Source: Domibacillus mangrovi (GTDB lineage: Bacteria > Bacillota > Bacilli > Bacillales > Domibacillaceae). Taken from it: a DNA stretch of 64,000 nt. The notes below the pieces were generated by a model. It searched no databases. It had not been told where the DNA came from and worked only from the letters and a program-made list of their open reading frames with translations. Each line of letters begins with the position of its first letter. The first letter of the stretch is position 1. Both the position numbers and the translations under genes were made by a program. Of the stretch, positions 1 to 8,318 are shown in pieces. The DNA lies in the NCBI RefSeq assembly GCF_001906925.1, contig NZ_MRWQ01000002.1, positions 1 to 64,000 on the forward strand, given 5' to 3'.

Positions 1-159
1 GTCATTTGTTATAGATGTGTGACAGATTCTGATCCTTGTGTTGACGGATTCTTTAATAGTGCTTTTGTTAGCGCTCTAGACGTGGCAAGCACTGCAACTA
101 CTCCTTGTGAAAATACTGTAGTATCACTTACCGGTACTATCACTCTTCCAACATGCTAA
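1..159 (+). CDS. C-terminal part of a Cys-containing small protein (partial)
   Basis: An open frame runs from the first base of the window to TAA at 157-159, giving 52 residues; the start lies outside. The visible part has four Cys (residues 3, 6, 13 and 36 of the fragment) plus a penultimate Cys before the stop, and is rich in Thr, Ser and Val. I do not recognise the family. Small Cys- and Thr-rich proteins of this look are common among Bacillus spore surface proteins, but that is only an impression. The next gene on the same strand starts 74 bases later and also carries a Cys cluster, so the two may belong together. Confidence 0.5.
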   Translation, partial: VICYRCVTDSDPCVDGFFNSAFVSALDVASTATTPCENTVVSLTGTITLPTC

Positions 160-233
160 TATGACCGTCACTTTTCTAATGCCCCAACACAAGGAACGAC
201 CAAGTAAAAACTAAAGTAAGGGGGGAAACCAAG

Positions 234-629
234 ATGAGTAAACTATCTTCACCTAAATCATCAAGTAAAAGCTACTATTCGAGAAGCCCCGCTAAAGCAA
301 GGAGAATAGTTAGAAGGTCTTCTGGCTGTGGATGCGGGGGGAAAAAACCAGCAAAAACGACAGACAGCCAAAATCAAACAAAACCAACGTCGGCCTCACT
401 ATCATTACCTGTATTAGAGACTCATGAAACAAAGTCTAGTTTGAAACTCCAAACACAGCTTCCAAAACATTACGGGGACCAAAGTAAATCTACTCCAAAT
501 ACAATTAAAGAGAATTCAAAATTTTCAAAAGAAACAACTGTTCAACCCTCAGGGACTGCTGAACATTCAAGCTGGTTAAAAAACATCGCGGGTTGGTTTA
601 AAAAATTTCGTCAAAAAAGTATGATTTAA
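234..629 (+). CDS. Small basic Ser/Lys-rich hypothetical protein with a CGCGG cluster
   Basis: 131 residues, ATG start preceded by a strong AAGGGGGG ribosome binding site at about 217-224. The first 30 residues are Ser/Arg/Lys-rich and highly basic, followed by a Cys-Gly-Cys-Gly-Gly motif at residues 32-36. The middle is low-complexity Thr/Ser/Gln/Pro, and the C-terminus is a basic amphipathic stretch with several Trp and Phe (Trp-Leu-Lys-Asn, Trp-Phe-Lys-Lys). There is no signal peptide or membrane helix. The family is unknown to me. The composition (basic, low complexity, Cys pair) is reminiscent of spore coat or morphogenetic proteins, an inference only. Confidence 0.55.
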   Translation: MSKLSSPKSSSKSYYSRSPAKARRIVRRSSGCGCGGKKPAKTTDSQNQTKPTSASLSLPVLETHETKSSLKLQTQLPKHYGDQSKSTPNTIKENSKFSKETTVQPSGTAEHSSWLKNIAGWFKKFRQKSMI

Positions 630-650
630 AACAGGCATTTTCTACTTGTT

Positions 651-888
651 ATGAACTGTACCCCAAATGGTGGACACTTAAAAAAGTCCCTATTTGGGGC
701 TTTTTGTGTTTTGGCGAAAAAACCCGTTTATAATGAACATAACAAAATGAGTAGAGGACATGAGCATGAGTAAAAGGATATTCAATGAATTTCAAATACG
801 GCAGCTGGAACACAATCCGAATGTGAAACATGTTTCAGAAGGCTCTATTTCCTATCAGCCTGATTTTAAAGTAATCAATTTCTTTTAG
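651..888 (+). mobile_element. IS3-family remnant: left end plus truncated orfA
   Basis: At 766-888 a 40-residue frame starts MSKRIFNEFQIRQLE and matches the start of IS3-family OrfA proteins (helix-turn-helix, with the following SISYQPDFK block). It leaves the family pattern after about 35 residues and stops. Upstream, 659-699 holds an inverted repeat of the CCCCAAAT...ATTTGGGG type with an inner GGAC...GTCC pair, the kind of end structure seen in IS3-type elements. OrfB and the right end are missing. From 871 the sequence is the antisense of a nitroreductase gene, so the element broke into or recombined with it. Confidence 0.7.
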
Positions 889-972
889 TCTTCCATCAGA
901 TACTCGTACCTCTTTGTTAATCCCATAGTAAGAACGTCTTTCTTGAATTGCCGTGTAAAATTCTTTTGTCAT
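871..972 (-). pseudogene. Nitroreductase-family gene, N-terminal fragment only
   Basis: Read on the minus strand from ATG at 970-972, about 34 codons are open and give MTKEFYTAIQERRSYYGI and onward, the typical beginning of NfsA/YdgI/YodC-type FMN nitroreductases (the Arg-Arg-Ser phosphate/flavin-binding stretch). A purine-rich ribosome binding site (GAGGGAAAG) precedes it. At about 871 the frame runs directly into the IS3-family remnant. About 80% of a normal 200-aa nitroreductase is absent, so the gene is dead. Confidence 0.7.
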
Positions 973-1237
973 TCCATTCTTTCCCTCTGAAATGTTTCCG
1001 CTTAATTATTTTTTAATGTATATATCTTACATTCAAAGTGATTTCAAACTGACAAAAAGAGCTTGTCAAATCATCTATCTCCATAATATTTAACAAATAA
1101 ACTTCAAGGTCAAACTATGTCGCTATTTCCTATGAAACTACTAAAATGGATAGCCTATTTCACTAAGAGTAGAGTATTTGGATCATCATGTGGTAAAATG
1201 GAATTGTGAACAAAATGGACAAACTGGGGGTATAAGG
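889..1237. other. Intergenic region around the nitroreductase fragment
   Basis: Apart from the start of the broken nitroreductase gene and its ribosome binding site (up to about 990) I see only AT-rich sequence. The last 15 bases hold the GGGGG ribosome binding site of the gene starting at 1238. Confidence 0.4.
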
Positions 1238-1468
1238 ATGACTGAATATGAAAAAGCAAAGGTCCACTTAATTGAAAAATGGATGAAGTCTCGGGAATTG
1301 GACAAGCAGCAGGATGATGAATTCAACAAAGGAATAACATATGGGATGCTCTCTGGGCTCCACTCCATTTGCTACCAGGAATTTTTGACGCGTCCAGCAG
1401 AAGAGAATTGGTTGGTGTTTGAAGAGTGGCTTCAACAAGAAGTCATTCGTCTCAAGAATAAAGGATAA
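1238..1468 (+). CDS. 76-aa soluble hypothetical protein
   Basis: The best start is ATG at 1238, seven bases after a GGGGG run at 1226-1230. An upstream in-frame start at 1178 lacks a ribosome binding site and would add residues that do not look like a protein terminus. The product is 76 residues, charged and probably all-helical, with Trp residues at helix positions (IEKWMKS, NWLVFEEWLQQE). I recognise no catalytic motif and no family. It stands alone, with a terminator-like hairpin about 40 bases downstream. Confidence 0.5.
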   Translation: MTEYEKAKVHLIEKWMKSRELDKQQDDEFNKGITYGMLSGLHSICYQEFLTRPAEENWLVFEEWLQQEVIRLKNKG

Positions 1469-1506
1469 AAACTTGCCTTGAATGATCGTAAACAAGGCGA
1501 AAGAAA

Positions 1507-1553
1507 AGGATAGATCAAAGCCGAACACATCCGCTTTGATCTATCCTTTTTCG
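1507..1553 (+). terminator. Rho-independent terminator
   Basis: A long perfect stem pairs AAAGGATAGATCAAAGC with GCTTTGATCTATCCTTT, has a loop of about 10 bases, and is followed by TTTTTC. It serves the 76-aa gene and could also act on the minus strand. Confidence 0.75.
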
Positions 1554-1572
1554 CACTGCCTATGACCTCATC

Positions 1573-1594
1573 TACGGGCAGTAAGACCCCACTT
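1573..1594 (-). repeat. Fragment of the dispersed structured repeat, right-end piece, reversed (copy A)
   Basis: On the minus strand these bases read AGTGGGGTCTTACTGCCCGT, matching base for base the right-end block of the repeat found in full at 11278-11630 and 57785-58064. Only this block survives. It lies 18 bases past the stop codon of nfrA. It is the only copy in the window with reverse orientation. Confidence 0.6.
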
Positions 1595-1612
1595 TTTAAC
1601 ATACTTCTGTTT

Positions 1613-2362
1613 TCACCAATATGTAAAACCTTGTTTTTTTAACGCAGGAGGCACATTTTTTTCGTATGCTTCAAAGCCGGTATCGTAAAAAGCTGCTGTT
1701 TTTTCGGACCAATTCGCCGACTCTTTTCCATCCGTTCGCTCGCTTAAATAGCTGCTATACGTCGTATCATATTTATTTATGTCACGTTGTACATGTTCTT
1801 TATCGTACTTTTCCTTATGGTGAACTGCACGAATGGGAAGTCTTGGCTTCTGATCTGGCAGGCCCTCTGGATGCCCCACTGCAAGTCCCGCCACAGGAAA
1901 AACATACTTAGGCAAATCTAGCATTTCAATCACTTTTTGAGGATCTTTACGAATCCCTCCAACGGGAACAATGCCTAGATTCATTGATTCAGCAGCCGCT
2001 ATCGTATTCGATAACGCAATGCCGACGTCTGTCGATCCAACAAGCGCAAATTCAATATTATGGACGATTTCCAATGGTCGATTGTTTATTTCTGCTGCCA
2101 GCTTTGCCCGGTAAAAGTCTAAGCAAAAAACAAAAAAAACAGGCGCTTCCTTTACCCATGTTTGATTGCCTGCGAGAATCGACAGTTCATGTTGCGTTTC
2201 TTTATTTTGGATTTCAATAATCGTCACTTGTTGTCCATTCGCCCAATTCGGCGCTGCCATAGCCGCTCTCATCATGACATCGATTTGATGTTCCGTTACA
2301 GGTTTTTGTTGAAAATCGCGAACCGAACGATGGTTGTTCAACACATGAATGACTTCGTTCAT
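1613..2362 (-). CDS. nfrA: NADPH-dependent FMN oxidoreductase / flavin reductase, NfrA family
   Basis: 249 residues, the usual length of NfrA1/NfrA2 (YcnD). These are dimeric FMN enzymes that reduce flavins, quinones and nitro compounds with NADPH. Visible features are the N-terminal HRSVRDF phosphate-binding stretch (residues 11-17), AAMAAPNWANGQQ, the GIVPVGGIRKDP segment and the FPVAGLAVGHP segment that contacts FMN. The C-terminal 50 residues carry the extra helices typical of the NfsA/NfrA branch rather than of short nitroreductases. ATG start with a GGAGGAGC ribosome binding site. It is transcribed alone. A fragment of the dispersed repeat lies just past its stop. Confidence 0.88.
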   Translation of the reverse strand: MNEVIHVLNNHRSVRDFQQKPVTEHQIDVMMRAAMAAPNWANGQQVTIIEIQNKETQHELSILAGNQTWVKEAPVFFVFCLDFYRAKLAAEINNRPLEIVHNIEFALVGSTDVGIALSNTIAAAESMNLGIVPVGGIRKDPQKVIEMLDLPKYVFPVAGLAVGHPEGLPDQKPRLPIRAVHHKEKYDKEHVQRDINKYDTTYSSYLSERTDGKESANWSEKTAAFYDTGFEAYEKNVPPALKKQGFTYW

Positions 2363-2919
2363 GTTATGCTCCTCCTTTCATAATCTACACTCGTTACCAT
2401 ATCGAAATGTCAAACATCCGAAATATTGCAAGTGGGGCGTTTGCGAAAAGAACCTATGGCTTTGCAATAGGCTCTTTCTTTTTAACGTCTGAAACGTCTC
2501 CTTCTTTAAGCTCCATTGAGTACTTTTTCAGCGTTCCCTATCCACCGTATTACCTTTATTCAACACCGTGCCTTCTAGATAGATCCAGTACAATTGCTTT
2601 ATAACCTATACCCTCACCTCAAAAATTCGGATTATGTACTAAAAATATTAACAGCCCACCCTCTATAAGAACATAGGCTCCTGACAATTTCAATTATTTT
2701 CCCTTATTCCATTTATGCTCATTCTAAAATCTTCATAGTAAACAATCCTTTCCTCATACATATGTTTTTCAAAATAAGATAGCTTATCCAGAAAAACGTA
2801 AAGTTCATATAGAGAAGTTTTGTTTCTTTAAACGGCGGGGAGGGAAGCATCATGTAAAGCCCGGTCCATCCTCCAAGATGAAACGAGCTTTGAATGATGT
2901 AACATAGAGTAGCAAGATG
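2363..2919. other. 557-base intergenic region
   Basis: The one structure I see is an imperfect hairpin at about 2446-2482 (AAAGAACCTAT with ATAGGCTCTTT, one mismatch) followed by a T-rich run, a possible terminator on the plus strand. The remainder is AT-rich without a convincing frame on either strand. Confidence 0.35.
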
Positions 2920-4089
2920 TCATCCGCTTTTTTCTTCATACTCCGCCATTTCCTGTTTATGTGTTATTAAGAAAGCCTCTGTGATGAGCAATATATCAGC
3001 TGAATCATTATAAATTACTGTATTTTCCGGTATTTGAAGGTTTTCCATTACAATCGCTCGTTCAATAATAGAGCCACGTCCAATCTGTGCATTTGGCATA
3101 ATAACGGAATCTTTCACAAAAACGTCTTTTTCCACTTCAACACCTTGGGACACAACCGAATGCTGAATTTCTCCATCAATGATACACCCTCCAGTTACAA
3201 GCGAATGGGTGACAACCGCGTTATATCCCATCATTTGCGGCGGCTGATTGGAATGTGCCGAATAAATGCACCATGAAGGGTCATATAAATCCAATGTCTT
3301 TTCTCGGTCCAGCAAATCCATGTTTGCTTCCCATAAACTTTTAAGCGTTCCAACGTCTTTCCAGTATCCTTTAAATGGATAAACAAACAATTTCTTATGA
3401 TCCGTAAGCATTGCCGGAATCACATCTTTGCCAAAGTCATTGGTTGAATCTGGATTATGAGCATCCTGTTCCAAATATTTTTTCATTACGGACCATTTGA
3501 AGATGTAAATACCCATTGAGGCAAGATTGCTTGCCGGGTTTTTCGGTTTTTCATCAAAACGCGTCACGCGATAAGAATCATCTATCTTCATAATGCCAAA
3601 ACGGCTTGCTTCCTCCCACGGTACCTCAATAACAGATATCGTTGCATCTGCTCCTTTCTCCATATGATAATCAAGCATCAAATCATAATTCATTTTATAA
3701 ATGTGGTCACCTGATAAAATTAAAACATGCTCTGGGTCATATTGTTTTATATAATCAAAGTTTTGATAAATGGCATTGGCCGTACCCGAATACCATTTCA
3801 CTTCAGATGAATTAGTGTATGGTGGAAGAACCGTTACCCCGCCATTACGGCGGTCAAGGTCCCATGCACTGCCTATACCGATATATGTGTTTAACACAAG
3901 TGGCTCATATTGAGTTAAAATGCCGACCGTATAAATTCCTGAATGGGCACAATTGGATAGTGGAAAATCAATGATACGATATTTCCCTCCAAATGGCACC
4001 GCTGGTTTTGCTATGTGTTCAGTCAATTGTTCTAATCGGCTCCCCTTTCCTCCCGCGAGGAGCATTGCTATACATTTTTGTTTAGTCAT
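2920..4089 (-). CDS. glgC: Glucose-1-phosphate adenylyltransferase
   Basis: 389 residues. GlgC makes ADP-glucose from glucose-1-phosphate and ATP, the committed step of bacterial glycogen synthesis. The nucleotide-binding signature [10 protein letters not shown] is at residues 10-19, followed by the [15 protein letters not shown] block. The catalytic-site stretches [10 protein letters not shown] and the WKDVGT loop are present. The C-terminal third is the left-handed beta-helix with hexapeptide-like repeats ([24 protein letters not shown]). It is usually part of glgBCDAP; here no glgB, glgD, glgA or glgP flanks it, so it is an orphan within this window. Confidence 0.93.
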   Translation of the reverse strand: MTKQKCIAMLLAGGKGSRLEQLTEHIAKPAVPFGGKYRIIDFPLSNCAHSGIYTVGILTQYEPLVLNTYIGIGSAWDLDRRNGGVTVLPPYTNSSEVKWYSGTANAIYQNFDYIKQYDPEHVLILSGDHIYKMNYDLMLDYHMEKGADATISVIEVPWEEASRFGIMKIDDSYRVTRFDEKPKNPASNLASMGIYIFKWSVMKKYLEQDAHNPDSTNDFGKDVIPAMLTDHKKLFVYPFKGYWKDVGTLKSLWEANMDLLDREKTLDLYDPSWCIYSAHSNQPPQMMGYNAVVTHSLVTGGCIIDGEIQHSVVSQGVEVEKDVFVKDSVIMPNAQIGRGSIIERAIVMENLQIPENTVIYNDSADILLITEAFLITHKQEMAEYEEKSG

Positions 4090-4452
4090 GTTGTGAGTTC
4101 TCCCTTTTTATCTGCTATAATAATGCCTAATACATCGTGTTCAGTATTGGTACTTTTATCATTGACAAGGTCTAAAAGTACTCATGTCTTTTAGCTTACC
4201 CTATTTAAACCATTGTAGACCCGTTATCATTTACATATTTATTCCACTCTTGTTGATCAATTGTTTTTTGTTTTTTATTTTTCAAGTATAATGGTGGTTC
4301 CTTCATTTTAATTTTCAAAAGCCTTTTTTATAAAGGGACAGCTGGTTAACGTAATCGTATAAGGTAGAGATTTACGCCCTGCTCTTACATACTCAAAAAG
4401 GACCTTCTAAACAAGATGATGATCCTATACTACTTTCTTTAGGAGGAATAAA
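4090..4452. other. Intergenic region between divergent glgC and yuxK
   Basis: This holds the glgC ribosome binding site (AAGGGAGAA on the minus strand) and, at 4440-4450, the AGGAGGAAT site of yuxK. Both promoters must lie here, but I cannot assign -35/-10 pairs confidently. Confidence 0.35.
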
Positions 4453-4842
4453 ATGAATTTGATCATTTTATTTGATGGCGAATGTAACTTTTGTGATTCG
4501 AGTGTACAGTTCATTATAAAGCGGGATCCGAAAGGACTTTTTCACTTTGCTTCCCTTCAAAGTGAAGCAGGCCAAAAATTGCTAAAGAAGCACAATATTC
4601 CTACAGATATAGACAGTATGGTTTTAATGGAGAAAGAAAAGACGTATTATAAATCGTCTGCCGCGCTGATGATTTGCCGCCATCTACAAGGAGCATGGAA
4701 ATTATTTTATATCTTTATCCTTATTCCAAGCCCAATTCGGCATATCGTCTATGATTGGATTGCCAAGAATCGTTATAAATGGTTTGGGAAAAAAGAAAGC
4801 TGTATGCTGCCACCACCAAGTAGTCGAAAACGTTTTTTGTGA
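4453..4842 (+). CDS. yuxK: DCC-family thiol-disulfide oxidoreductase (YuxK-like)
   Basis: 129 residues, the usual length of DUF393 proteins. The family-defining motif DGECNFCD sits at residues 8-15, giving the thioredoxin-like D-x2-C-x2-C redox site after the first beta strand. The middle contains the ASLQSEAGQ block, and the C-terminus has the Tyr/Trp-rich YDWIAKNRYKWFG typical of the family. Function is inferred as redox chemistry on an unknown substrate. ATG follows a perfect AGGAGG site with 6-base spacing. The next genes downstream are sporulation-related but separated by 140 bases. Confidence 0.88.
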   Translation: MNLIILFDGECNFCDSSVQFIIKRDPKGLFHFASLQSEAGQKLLKKHNIPTDIDSMVLMEKEKTYYKSSAALMICRHLQGAWKLFYIFILIPSPIRHIVYDWIAKNRYKWFGKKESCMLPPPSSRKRFL

Positions 4843-4983
4843 AGATTTAATTAGAACGATATTGATCCATAAATAAGTACATATTCAAGAAGAATCCACT
4901 AATAATTTTATTTCTTCTTCTCATACTATAAAAGCGGGAATACCCGCACCCGACGTTCATTAAGCAAAAGGAGATGACAGAAT

Positions 4984-5142
4984 ATGGGGAGAGATGGGAA
5001 TAAAAAAGGCAACCGCAATAAAAATTCGTTGCCGCAAACACCAAAACATTCAAAAATTCTTCCAGACCAATTAAATGAAGAGTTTTCCACTGAGCTGACT
5101 GGAATCACTAACCGGGATCGAAAAAACGCACGAAAAAAATAA
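4984..5142 (+). CDS. YfhD-like small basic protein
   Basis: 52 residues. The N-terminus (MGRDGNKKGNRNKNSLPQTPK) has the Gly-Arg start, the Lys/Arg/Asn-rich tract and the Leu-Pro-Gln-Thr-Pro-Lys motif that I associate with the Bacillus YfhD family. The C-terminal EEFSTELTGITNRD fits the family's EFS-EL-D pattern. YfhD proteins are found in spore-formers; their role is unknown. An AAAGGAG site lies about 9 bases upstream, and the gene ends 29 bases before sspH, so the two are probably co-transcribed. Confidence 0.65.
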   Translation: MGRDGNKKGNRNKNSLPQTPKHSKILPDQLNEEFSTELTGITNRDRKNARKK

Positions 5143-5171
5143 AGTGCTGTTACGCCTGAGGAGGGGATCGT

Positions 5172-5360
5172 ATGGAATTAGTACGAGCAAAACAAATTGT
5201 ATCTACTCCATCATCCAATGTGGAAGTTCAATTTAATGGTGTTTCCGTCTGGATTGATGAAGTTCATGAAAATGGGAAAACAGCGACTGTCCATTTACGC
5301 GGGCTGGGGGAAGAACGGACTGAAGTAGGTATAGAAGACCTGAAAGAAATCACATATTAA
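5172..5360 (+). CDS. sspH: H-type small acid-soluble spore protein
   Basis: 62 residues, the right length for SspH-family SASPs. The N-terminal ELVRAKQIVSTPSSNVEVQFNG matches the family pattern (RAKEI-x-SP-x-x-VxVxYNG). The centre VWIDEVHENGKTATVHL and the acidic tail also fit. These proteins accumulate in the forespore, where they are minor DNA- or spore-core-associated proteins expressed under late forespore sigma factors. GAGGAGGGG lies 7 bases before the ATG. A strong terminator follows 10 bases after the stop. Confidence 0.88.
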   Translation: MELVRAKQIVSTPSSNVEVQFNGVSVWIDEVHENGKTATVHLRGLGEERTEVGIEDLKEITY

Positions 5361-5369
5361 ACGACGCAA

Positions 5370-5406
5370 CAACCATCCTGTATGTTAAATTGGATGGTTG
5401 TTTTTC
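5370..5406 (+). terminator. Rho-independent terminator after sspH
   Basis: Perfect 9-bp stem CAACCATCC / GGATGGTTG with a 13-base loop and a TTTTT tail. Confidence 0.9.
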
Positions 5407-5464
5407 ATCATTCAAATCTACATAAGAAGGCCCTATTCACAAGTGCAAAGGAGTGTTTTTCTTG

Positions 5465-6184
5465 ATGTATAGCGATATTGTCGTCCCCATTGAACATCCG
5501 GGTATTTTATCTGGATATAAACAGGTTCATGTCCAACCTTATATGTTTGATCATCCAGTACGATTTACTGTTTACCGTCATCAAACACATTCTCATTCCG
5601 TGATGATGGATGACAAGAAACAGTGGTATTTCGCTATTCGCTGGGAATGCAACACATTGACCGACGTTAAATACACCCGGCACGTTCACCGTCCTTCTTA
5701 TGTGGACGTAAACACAACGTTAAAACTTGCCGATTATTTAGCCAATTCGGGTTTCACGTCTCAAATGACTGATTTTGATAAAGCATTTGTCCATACAACC
5801 GTATTTGCCGATAATCTGGATAATATCTCGTTAAGTAAGCAACTGCGAATCGCAAATGCCGATGGAGAAGATGATCCAGCTGTCATTCAGACCGTTCACT
5901 TCATTGAAAACACATATAACAGCCAGCGGACCCGTTTTTTATCCGGATTTGAATCCTATTCCATCGCCACCATTACGGAAAACCGCTATTATTTGCAGTA
6001 CATTCACTTGCCCGCTGCCGCGTTTCTTCATTTGCAGTATTTCGTTTATTTTCAGCAATACGCGACCATTCCTTCCAAACAAATGATGGCAAAACTGCTC
6101 GGAAACTTGTGGGCCTCTACACAAGCGATGAACAGAAATTGGAATCAATCGCTCTTAACGATTGAAAACATTGAAATACGTTAA
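5465..6184 (+). CDS. Hypothetical protein of about 240 residues
   Basis: An AAAGGAG site at 5447-5453 precedes TTG at 5462 and ATG at 5465; an earlier GTG at 5453 overlaps the site, so I use 5465 (239 aa). There is no signal peptide or membrane helix. The protein is aromatic- and His-rich in its first half (SGYKQVHVQPYMFDH, HQTHSHSVMMDD, YTRHVHRPSYVDV), which could be a beta-rich fold, and more helical toward the C-terminus (KQMMAKLLGNLWASTQAMNRNW). I do not recognise the family. It follows sspH after a terminator and is monocistronic. Confidence 0.6.
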   Translation: MYSDIVVPIEHPGILSGYKQVHVQPYMFDHPVRFTVYRHQTHSHSVMMDDKKQWYFAIRWECNTLTDVKYTRHVHRPSYVDVNTTLKLADYLANSGFTSQMTDFDKAFVHTTVFADNLDNISLSKQLRIANADGEDDPAVIQTVHFIENTYNSQRTRFLSGFESYSIATITENRYYLQYIHLPAAAFLHLQYFVYFQQYATIPSKQMMAKLLGNLWASTQAMNRNWNQSLLTIENIEIR

Positions 6185-6477
6185 TGTCTTTTCTTTTTAA
6201 AGCCTTTTCCCTCTAATCAAAACACGCGCTCAAGAATTTTTGATAAACGATAAACCTTTGTCAACGAGAGTACTACGGAGATGATGTTCCCCTTTAAAGG
6301 GATCATCAACTCACCTTTCCGTTCAATCAATGTCATCTTTCAAACATTCCTTAATCGCTTTTAACGTCAACGACACCTGACAGATTAAATAAATAATTAA
6401 GACGATTGTCCATACCTCTGCCTTATTTGTAAAAAATCGCATGAAAACATACTCAACCGTTTCTCCAAATTAAAGAA
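6185..6477. other. Intergenic region
   Basis: No convincing frame on either strand and no strong hairpin. It leads into the decayed GltB-like fragment at 6478. Confidence 0.3.
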
Positions 6478-6613
6478 TTTATTAAGAAACTGCGGAAAAT
6501 AGCAAACAGAGTTCCGATTCGTATAAAAATAGGGACAGGTGGCATAATTGAAGAAAACATTGATCATTTAATTGATTTGGATGTTACTTATATTGCGATT
6601 GACATTGGACGTT
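6478..6613 (+). pseudogene. Decayed internal fragment of a GltB-like FMN protein
   Basis: Translation of this stretch (KKLRKIANRVPIRIKIGTGG, then IIEENIDHLIDLDVTYIAID) aligns with the intact neighbour at 6752-8164 (EKLRNLSGGVPIGVKIGTGG, then KIEEDIDHLIEMGVDFIAID). At DNA level a 17-base block (ATTGATCATTTAATTGA) is identical. Sequence before and after is unrelated, and the frame soon hits a stop. It is a remnant of a second, tandem copy of the downstream gene. Confidence 0.75.
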
Positions 6614-6751
6614 TTTTCAAAATAGTTCATTTATTTAAGTGTCTGTGCTTGTAATGAAAACTTTTTCTTTTTCATTATATGACCATGGCTTTATGACTTA
6701 ATAATAGGAACGATCTATGTATGAAATTTATGTAATTATGGAGAAGTGATT

Positions 6752-8164
6752 ATGCCAAACATATTATTTTATTTGACGTTTATAATGATATCCATATTAT
6801 TTGTCCTAGCTTTATTTATGCTTGTTTTTTGGCGTTGGATTATGAAACAAATAGTGAAGAAAGCTGGAAAAATCACTTTAACCGACAGCTATCAAGAAAA
6901 TATTATGGAGTTAATGCCAGGGCTTCGGCATATGGGCATTCAAAATATGCTGGAAAATAGCTTGCGTGCGCAGACAGGTAATGTCCTTTTTCGCCCGCTT
7001 GGTGGCTCTTCACAAAAATGGCCGCACCTTGATCAGATTACATTTATCCCTGCACAGACGGAACCATTTCCCATTGATGGTAAAGAAGATGTCGATATAC
7101 AAATAACCATTGGGCCACTAGCAAAAAAACCAATGCCAATAAAAATTCCGCTTATGATCAGCGGGATGGGCTACGGGGTTGGACTAAGTGAACAAGCAAG
7201 GCTTTCTTTAGCAGAAGCAGCAAAAAATGTAGGAACCGCGATTAATTCTGGTGAAGGCGGAATTTTGCCAGAAGAATTAGACACAGCTGGAAAATATATT
7301 TTACAGTTTTCCAAAACAAAATGGGCAAAGGATGTTGACATTATCAAGCGTGCTGACATGATTGAAATTAAGTTAGGACAAGGTTCTGTGTTCGGGATAG
7401 GAAAGAAAATCCCACCTAAAGATTTAACAGGTCCGGCTCGTGAAACAATGGGGCTTAAGGAAAATGAAGATGCAGTGATTTCTGAGCAATTTTATGAAAA
7501 TCAAACAGTAGAAGATCTTACAGCACTTGTTGAGAAACTCCGGAACCTATCAGGTGGTGTTCCTATCGGGGTGAAAATAGGGACCGGGGGGAAAATTGAA
7601 GAAGATATTGATCATTTAATTGAAATGGGTGTCGATTTTATTGCGATTGATGGTGGACAGGCAGCCATGAAAGAGTCACCGCCTATTTTAAGTGATGACT
7701 TTGGAATTCCAACATTACATGGAGTTGTTCGGGCGGTTAATCATCTCGAAAAACGAAAGCTCAAAGGAAAAATTAGTTTAATTGTCTCAGGGGGACTTTT
7801 AGTGCCTGGACATTTTTTAAAAGTACTTGCACTCGGGGCTGATGCCGTATATTTGGGCTCCTCGATGTTATTTGCTGTCTCACATACTCAGTCCTTGAAT
7901 CCCATTCCATTTGAACCACCTACACAAGGTGTCTGGTATAACGGAAAATTCAAGGATCAATTCAAAGTCGAAGATGGGGTTAAGTCCGCAGAAAAATTCT
8001 TAACTTCATGTACAGAAGAAATCGAAATGGCCTTAAGAGCGATGGGAAAACGCTCTTTAAAAGAGTTGTCTAAAAAAGATTTAGTATCCTACGATGAATT
8101 GACGGCTCGAATGATTGGAATTCCATTTTCATTTGAATCTTCGGATAGTAAGGGGATAAAGTGA
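6752..8164 (+). CDS. FMN-binding glutamate synthase family protein (GltB central domain-like)
   Basis: About 470 residues. The start is taken at ATG 6752 because GGAGAAG (6740-6746) is correctly spaced; a GTG at 6746 overlaps that site. One N-terminal membrane helix (residues about 4-28) is followed by a basic stretch. The rest is the FMN-binding (beta/alpha)8 domain of glutamate synthases, with PLMISGMGYG, AINSGEGG, IEIKLGQGS, VKIGTGG, the ID-GG-Q-AA block and the IVSGGLL and ADAVYLGSS phosphate-binding segments. Membrane-tethered stand-alone copies of this domain are common in Bacillaceae; their substrate is unknown. A dead partial copy lies directly upstream. Confidence 0.88.
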   Translation: MPNILFYLTFIMISILFVLALFMLVFWRWIMKQIVKKAGKITLTDSYQENIMELMPGLRHMGIQNMLENSLRAQTGNVLFRPLGGSSQKWPHLDQITFIPAQTEPFPIDGKEDVDIQITIGPLAKKPMPIKIPLMISGMGYGVGLSEQARLSLAEAAKNVGTAINSGEGGILPEELDTAGKYILQFSKTKWAKDVDIIKRADMIEIKLGQGSVFGIGKKIPPKDLTGPARETMGLKENEDAVISEQFYENQTVEDLTALVEKLRNLSGGVPIGVKIGTGGKIEEDIDHLIEMGVDFIAIDGGQAAMKESPPILSDDFGIPTLHGVVRAVNHLEKRKLKGKISLIVSGGLLVPGHFLKVLALGADAVYLGSSMLFAVSHTQSLNPIPFEPPTQGVWYNGKFKDQFKVEDGVKSAEKFLTSCTEEIEMALRAMGKRSLKELSKKDLVSYDELTARMIGIPFSFESSDSKGIK

Positions 8165-8191
8165 CTATTTGATCAGATACCGACAAACCTC

Positions 8192-8308
8192 ATAAAGTGA
8201 AACTTCATTCAGTTGGGGGTTAGGTTCACAGGATGGGAATCATGCAGACGTTGTCACAGGACGTGACGATCTTAGTCTGCGTTCCCCGCTATCCCCCACT
8301 GAATGAAA
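8192..8308 (+). repeat. Dispersed structured repeat, left domain only (copy B)
   Basis: This begins ATAAAGTGAAAC and is closed by the pairing ATTCAGTTGGGGG / CCCCCACTGAAT. It contains the two GGA-loop hairpins (the first with one mismatch, the second a perfect GTCAC-AGGAC-GTGAC) inside a GCAGAC...GTCTGC stem. The right domain is absent. It lies between the 3' ends of two convergent genes, 28 bases after one stop and 11 before the other. Confidence 0.8.
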
Positions 8309-8318
8309 GGGTAATGAG

